From positions 1 through 7,760 of the forward strand of contig JBFMFE010000203.1 in assembly GCA_040752295.1 (NCBI GenBank): 7,760 bases of DNA. The letters run 5' to 3'. The notes below the pieces were generated by a model. It had not been told where the DNA came from. It saw only the letters and a program-made list of their open reading frames with translations, and did not search any database. The DNA is from JBFMFE01 sp040752295 (GTDB taxonomy: Bacteria > UBP15 > UBA6099 > JBFMBQ01). Positions 6,193 through 7,760 of the stretch are shown piece by piece. The position numbers and the translations under genes were made by a program. Position 1 is the first letter of the stretch. Every line of letters starts with the position of its first letter.

Positions 6193-7578
6193 ATGCCGCG
6201 GTACGTCGAAAAATCCGATTCCTCGTCCGCGCAGACGCGCGCGCTCGCGGCGGCGCTGAACGGAAAACACTTCGACACCTACGGACTGAACATCGGGCAG
6301 AGAAGCCTCATGCGGCTGTTGTCCTTCGTCCCCCGCGACGTAATACACTCGGGCGTGAAACTGGCGATGTCCAGCGCGGGAACGTCCGCGGAAACAGCCC
6401 GTCTCATCAGAACCGAAAAAATGGCGCGGTGGGTCTCAACCCTCTATCCCGGCGACAGGCGGTACGGAACCGTTATCCTCGGCTCCCCGAACGGCGGCGT
6501 CTCCCACATGGGCGCCGTCATGAACGCCCCGTTCCTGACCACTCACTTCCTCGTGTGCTTCCGCCACGTAAAGAACGTTGACGACACACTGTCAACTTTC
6601 CGGAAGGGAAGAAGGATCGCTGCCGAGGTCACGGCGTCCAACCCGGAACTCGCCGCCGTGTGCCACTACGACCCCATACACGACCGCATCCCACTCGTGT
6701 TCATAACCCACGTGCGGTTCAAACTGATTTCGCTGCCCGCGGCTTACCGCGATTTCATCAGGCGGCGCCTCCCGGAAGGAGGCTCGCTCGTCGTGATCAA
6801 CTGCCGCTTCAAATGGCTTCAGTACAAAGCGGCGCCGCGCGTGACGTTCCAGATCGGCGGACTTGGCGGCGTGCCGGACGAAGAATATCTCGAGGGAAGC
6901 CCCCGCATAGATGAATACCTCTACTACCAGGGGTCATCGCTCCGCAGGAGCGGCTGGCGGCTCCGCGGCACGAAGCACCCGCTCGAAACACTGCCGGAGT
7001 CCGAATGGGGCTGCATGCCCGAATTCGTCGAGAGCGTGAAAGAGTTCGGCAGGGACGCCGGCTTCAGGGTCGTCGTGCTCAGCGCCGACCACCCGGAGCG
7101 GTTCGGGGAACTTGCCTTCCACCTCCACGGGCTGGCATCCCGAAAGGACGGGGAACCGCCGCTCTTCATCTTCGCCGACTGCTTCAACCAGGTGGACCCT
7201 CTGGCGAACATCCAGTCCCGAATGCTCCCACTGTGGCTGCCGTATTACGACGAAAGGTCCTTCGAGTTCGCCCGCCGGATGCTCAGGCTCACACCTCCCG
7301 ATACCAGAACGCTCTTCACGATTCACCCGTCGTTCAGCGACCCGTTCGACATGGTCCCCCTCGACAAGTGGGTACGGGTCTTCACGAGGGAGCAGCCGCC
7401 GATCCTCCTCGGAATAGACACCGGGCGGTTCCCGTACGACGTGAGCTGCGTTTACAGGTTCGGCGCGGAGATAAAAAGCTGGTCGGAGACGCACCGCGAT
7501 GAAGTGCGTTCGCGAATCGTCGTTGACGAGGCGGTCTCCTCGGCGGAAAAAATAGGAATCGAGGTTGATATATATTAA
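6193..7578 (+). CDS. Uncharacterised 461-residue protein
   Basis: I do not recognise a family. It has no signal peptide or membrane segment, so it is probably cytosolic. Several hydrophobic strand-like stretches followed by loops suggest an alpha/beta fold: VILGSPNGGVSHMGAVMNAPFL (95-116, with a Gly/Ser/Asn-rich turn), IPLVFITHVRF (166-176), GSLVVINCRFKW (197-208), FRVVVLSADH (291-300), PPLFIFADCFNQVDP (322-336), TRTLFTIHPSF (371-381) and PPILLGIDTGRF (402-413). Strand-end polar residues, such as H173, N203, D299/H300, D329, H378 and D409, sit where catalytic or ligand-binding groups often lie. The codon bias matches the neighbours, so it is a genuine resident gene. ATG 6193 fits the -10 box just upstream; no Shine-Dalgarno is present. 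It is divergent from the cupin gene by about 170 bases. Confidence 0.88.
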   Translation: MPRYVEKSDSSSAQTRALAAALNGKHFDTYGLNIGQRSLMRLLSFVPRDVIHSGVKLAMSSAGTSAETARLIRTEKMARWVSTLYPGDRRYGTVILGSPNGGVSHMGAVMNAPFLTTHFLVCFRHVKNVDDTLSTFRKGRRIAAEVTASNPELAAVCHYDPIHDRIPLVFITHVRFKLISLPAAYRDFIRRRLPEGGSLVVINCRFKWLQYKAAPRVTFQIGGLGGVPDEEYLEGSPRIDEYLYYQGSSLRRSGWRLRGTKHPLETLPESEWGCMPEFVESVKEFGRDAGFRVVVLSADHPERFGELAFHLHGLASRKDGEPPLFIFADCFNQVDPLANIQSRMLPLWLPYYDERSFEFARRMLRLTPPDTRTLFTIHPSFSDPFDMVPLDKWVRVFTREQPPILLGIDTGRFPYDVSCVYRFGAEIKSWSETHRDEVRSRIVVDEAVSSAEKIGIEVDIY

Positions 7579-7607
7579 AGAGGCTCGTCACGTTCGGAAT
7601 GCCCTTT

Positions 7608-7623
7608 GTGTAAAACATTACAC
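7608..7623. repeat. Perfect dyad GTGTAA-N4-TTACAC
   Basis: GTGTAA, a 4-base spacer AACA and TTACAC form a perfect inverted repeat 30 bases after the stop of the 461-residue gene. No T-run follows, so it is not an intrinsic terminator. The shape resembles a two-fold operator, possibly for a gene starting near the right edge. Confidence 0.45.
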
Positions 7624-7631
7624 GACAGGGA

Positions 7632-7657
7632 GGGAACTTTCGTACTTTTTGGTTCCC
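7632..7657. repeat. Inverted repeat GGGAAC-N14-GTTCCC
   Basis: Six-base arms at 7632-7637 and 7652-7657 enclose a T-rich 14-base loop. No T-run follows the right arm. It lies 9 bases after the GTGTAA dyad. It could be a weak stem-loop or a spaced operator. Confidence 0.3.
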
Positions 7658-7684
7658 GCTCCACGGAGGAAGCTTTAAAGACAG

Positions 7685-7760
7685 ATGAATTTTATTTATG
7701 TCCGATGCAAATCCGATCATGCGAAAATCAATATGCGCGAAACGCCTTGGAGTGCGGGCG
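7685..7760 (+). CDS. Possible start of a further gene (runs off right edge)
   Basis: ATG 7685 opens a frame to the edge beginning MNFIYVRCKSDHAKINM; a Cys and a His are spaced as in small zinc-ribbon proteins, but this is too short to assign. GGAGGA (7665-7670) is 14 bases upstream, which is long for a Shine-Dalgarno. A second frame from ATG 7698 (MSDANPIMRKSICAKRL) is also open to the edge, and I cannot choose firmly. Local GC is low (about 37% over 7681-7740), unlike the genes to the left. Confidence 0.3.
   Translation, partial: MNFIYVRCKSDHAKINMRETPWSAG

Noticed and set aside
5034..6581. Long plus-strand frame of 515 codons
   Set aside because: It is out of frame with the phosphoesterase and the 461-residue gene and antisense to the cupin; the product is extremely Arg-rich, as expected of a GC-rich shadow frame.

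Overview
The window is GC-rich bacterial DNA (third codon positions strongly G/C) with sigma70-like promoter elements. I cannot name the lineage from it: the recognisable genes are widespread housekeeping or accessory families, and the organism could be an uncultivated one. There are no rRNA, tRNA, CRISPR or transposase genes. Several genes lack a Shine-Dalgarno sequence and have a -10-like box only 6-9 bases before the ATG. This suggests leaderless transcripts beside conventional ones.

Left part, minus strand (1-2320): a probable operon reading leftwards from a good promoter (TTGACC-N17-TATCTT). Its order is thioredoxin reductase (trxB), a trimeric-type purine nucleoside phosphorylase, and an exported protein with a Lys/Glu-rich tail that runs off the left edge. 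The phosphorylase carries Asp where guanosine/inosine-specific relatives have Asn at the base-binding site.

Middle, plus strand (2363-5640): a GPH/MelB-type cation:sugar symporter is divergent from trxB. After it comes an island of about 300 bases at roughly 31% GC, holding a small unrecognised minus-strand ORF, then a nested GC-rich inverted repeat. Next is a Tat-exported calcineurin-like phosphoesterase with a promoter (TTGAAC-N17-TAAAAT) ending 9 bases before its ATG.

Right part (5641-7760): a small cupin gene on the minus strand converges on the phosphoesterase gene and ends in its own intrinsic terminator. It is divergent from a 461-residue protein that I cannot assign to a family. The last 180 bases fall in GC content and hold two dyad symmetries and what may be the start of another gene.

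No single pathway joins these genes. trxB and the phosphorylase look co-transcribed, and the rest look like separate transcription units. The least explained items are the AT-rich island with its flanking structure, the 461-residue protein, and the recurrent leaderless promoter layout.
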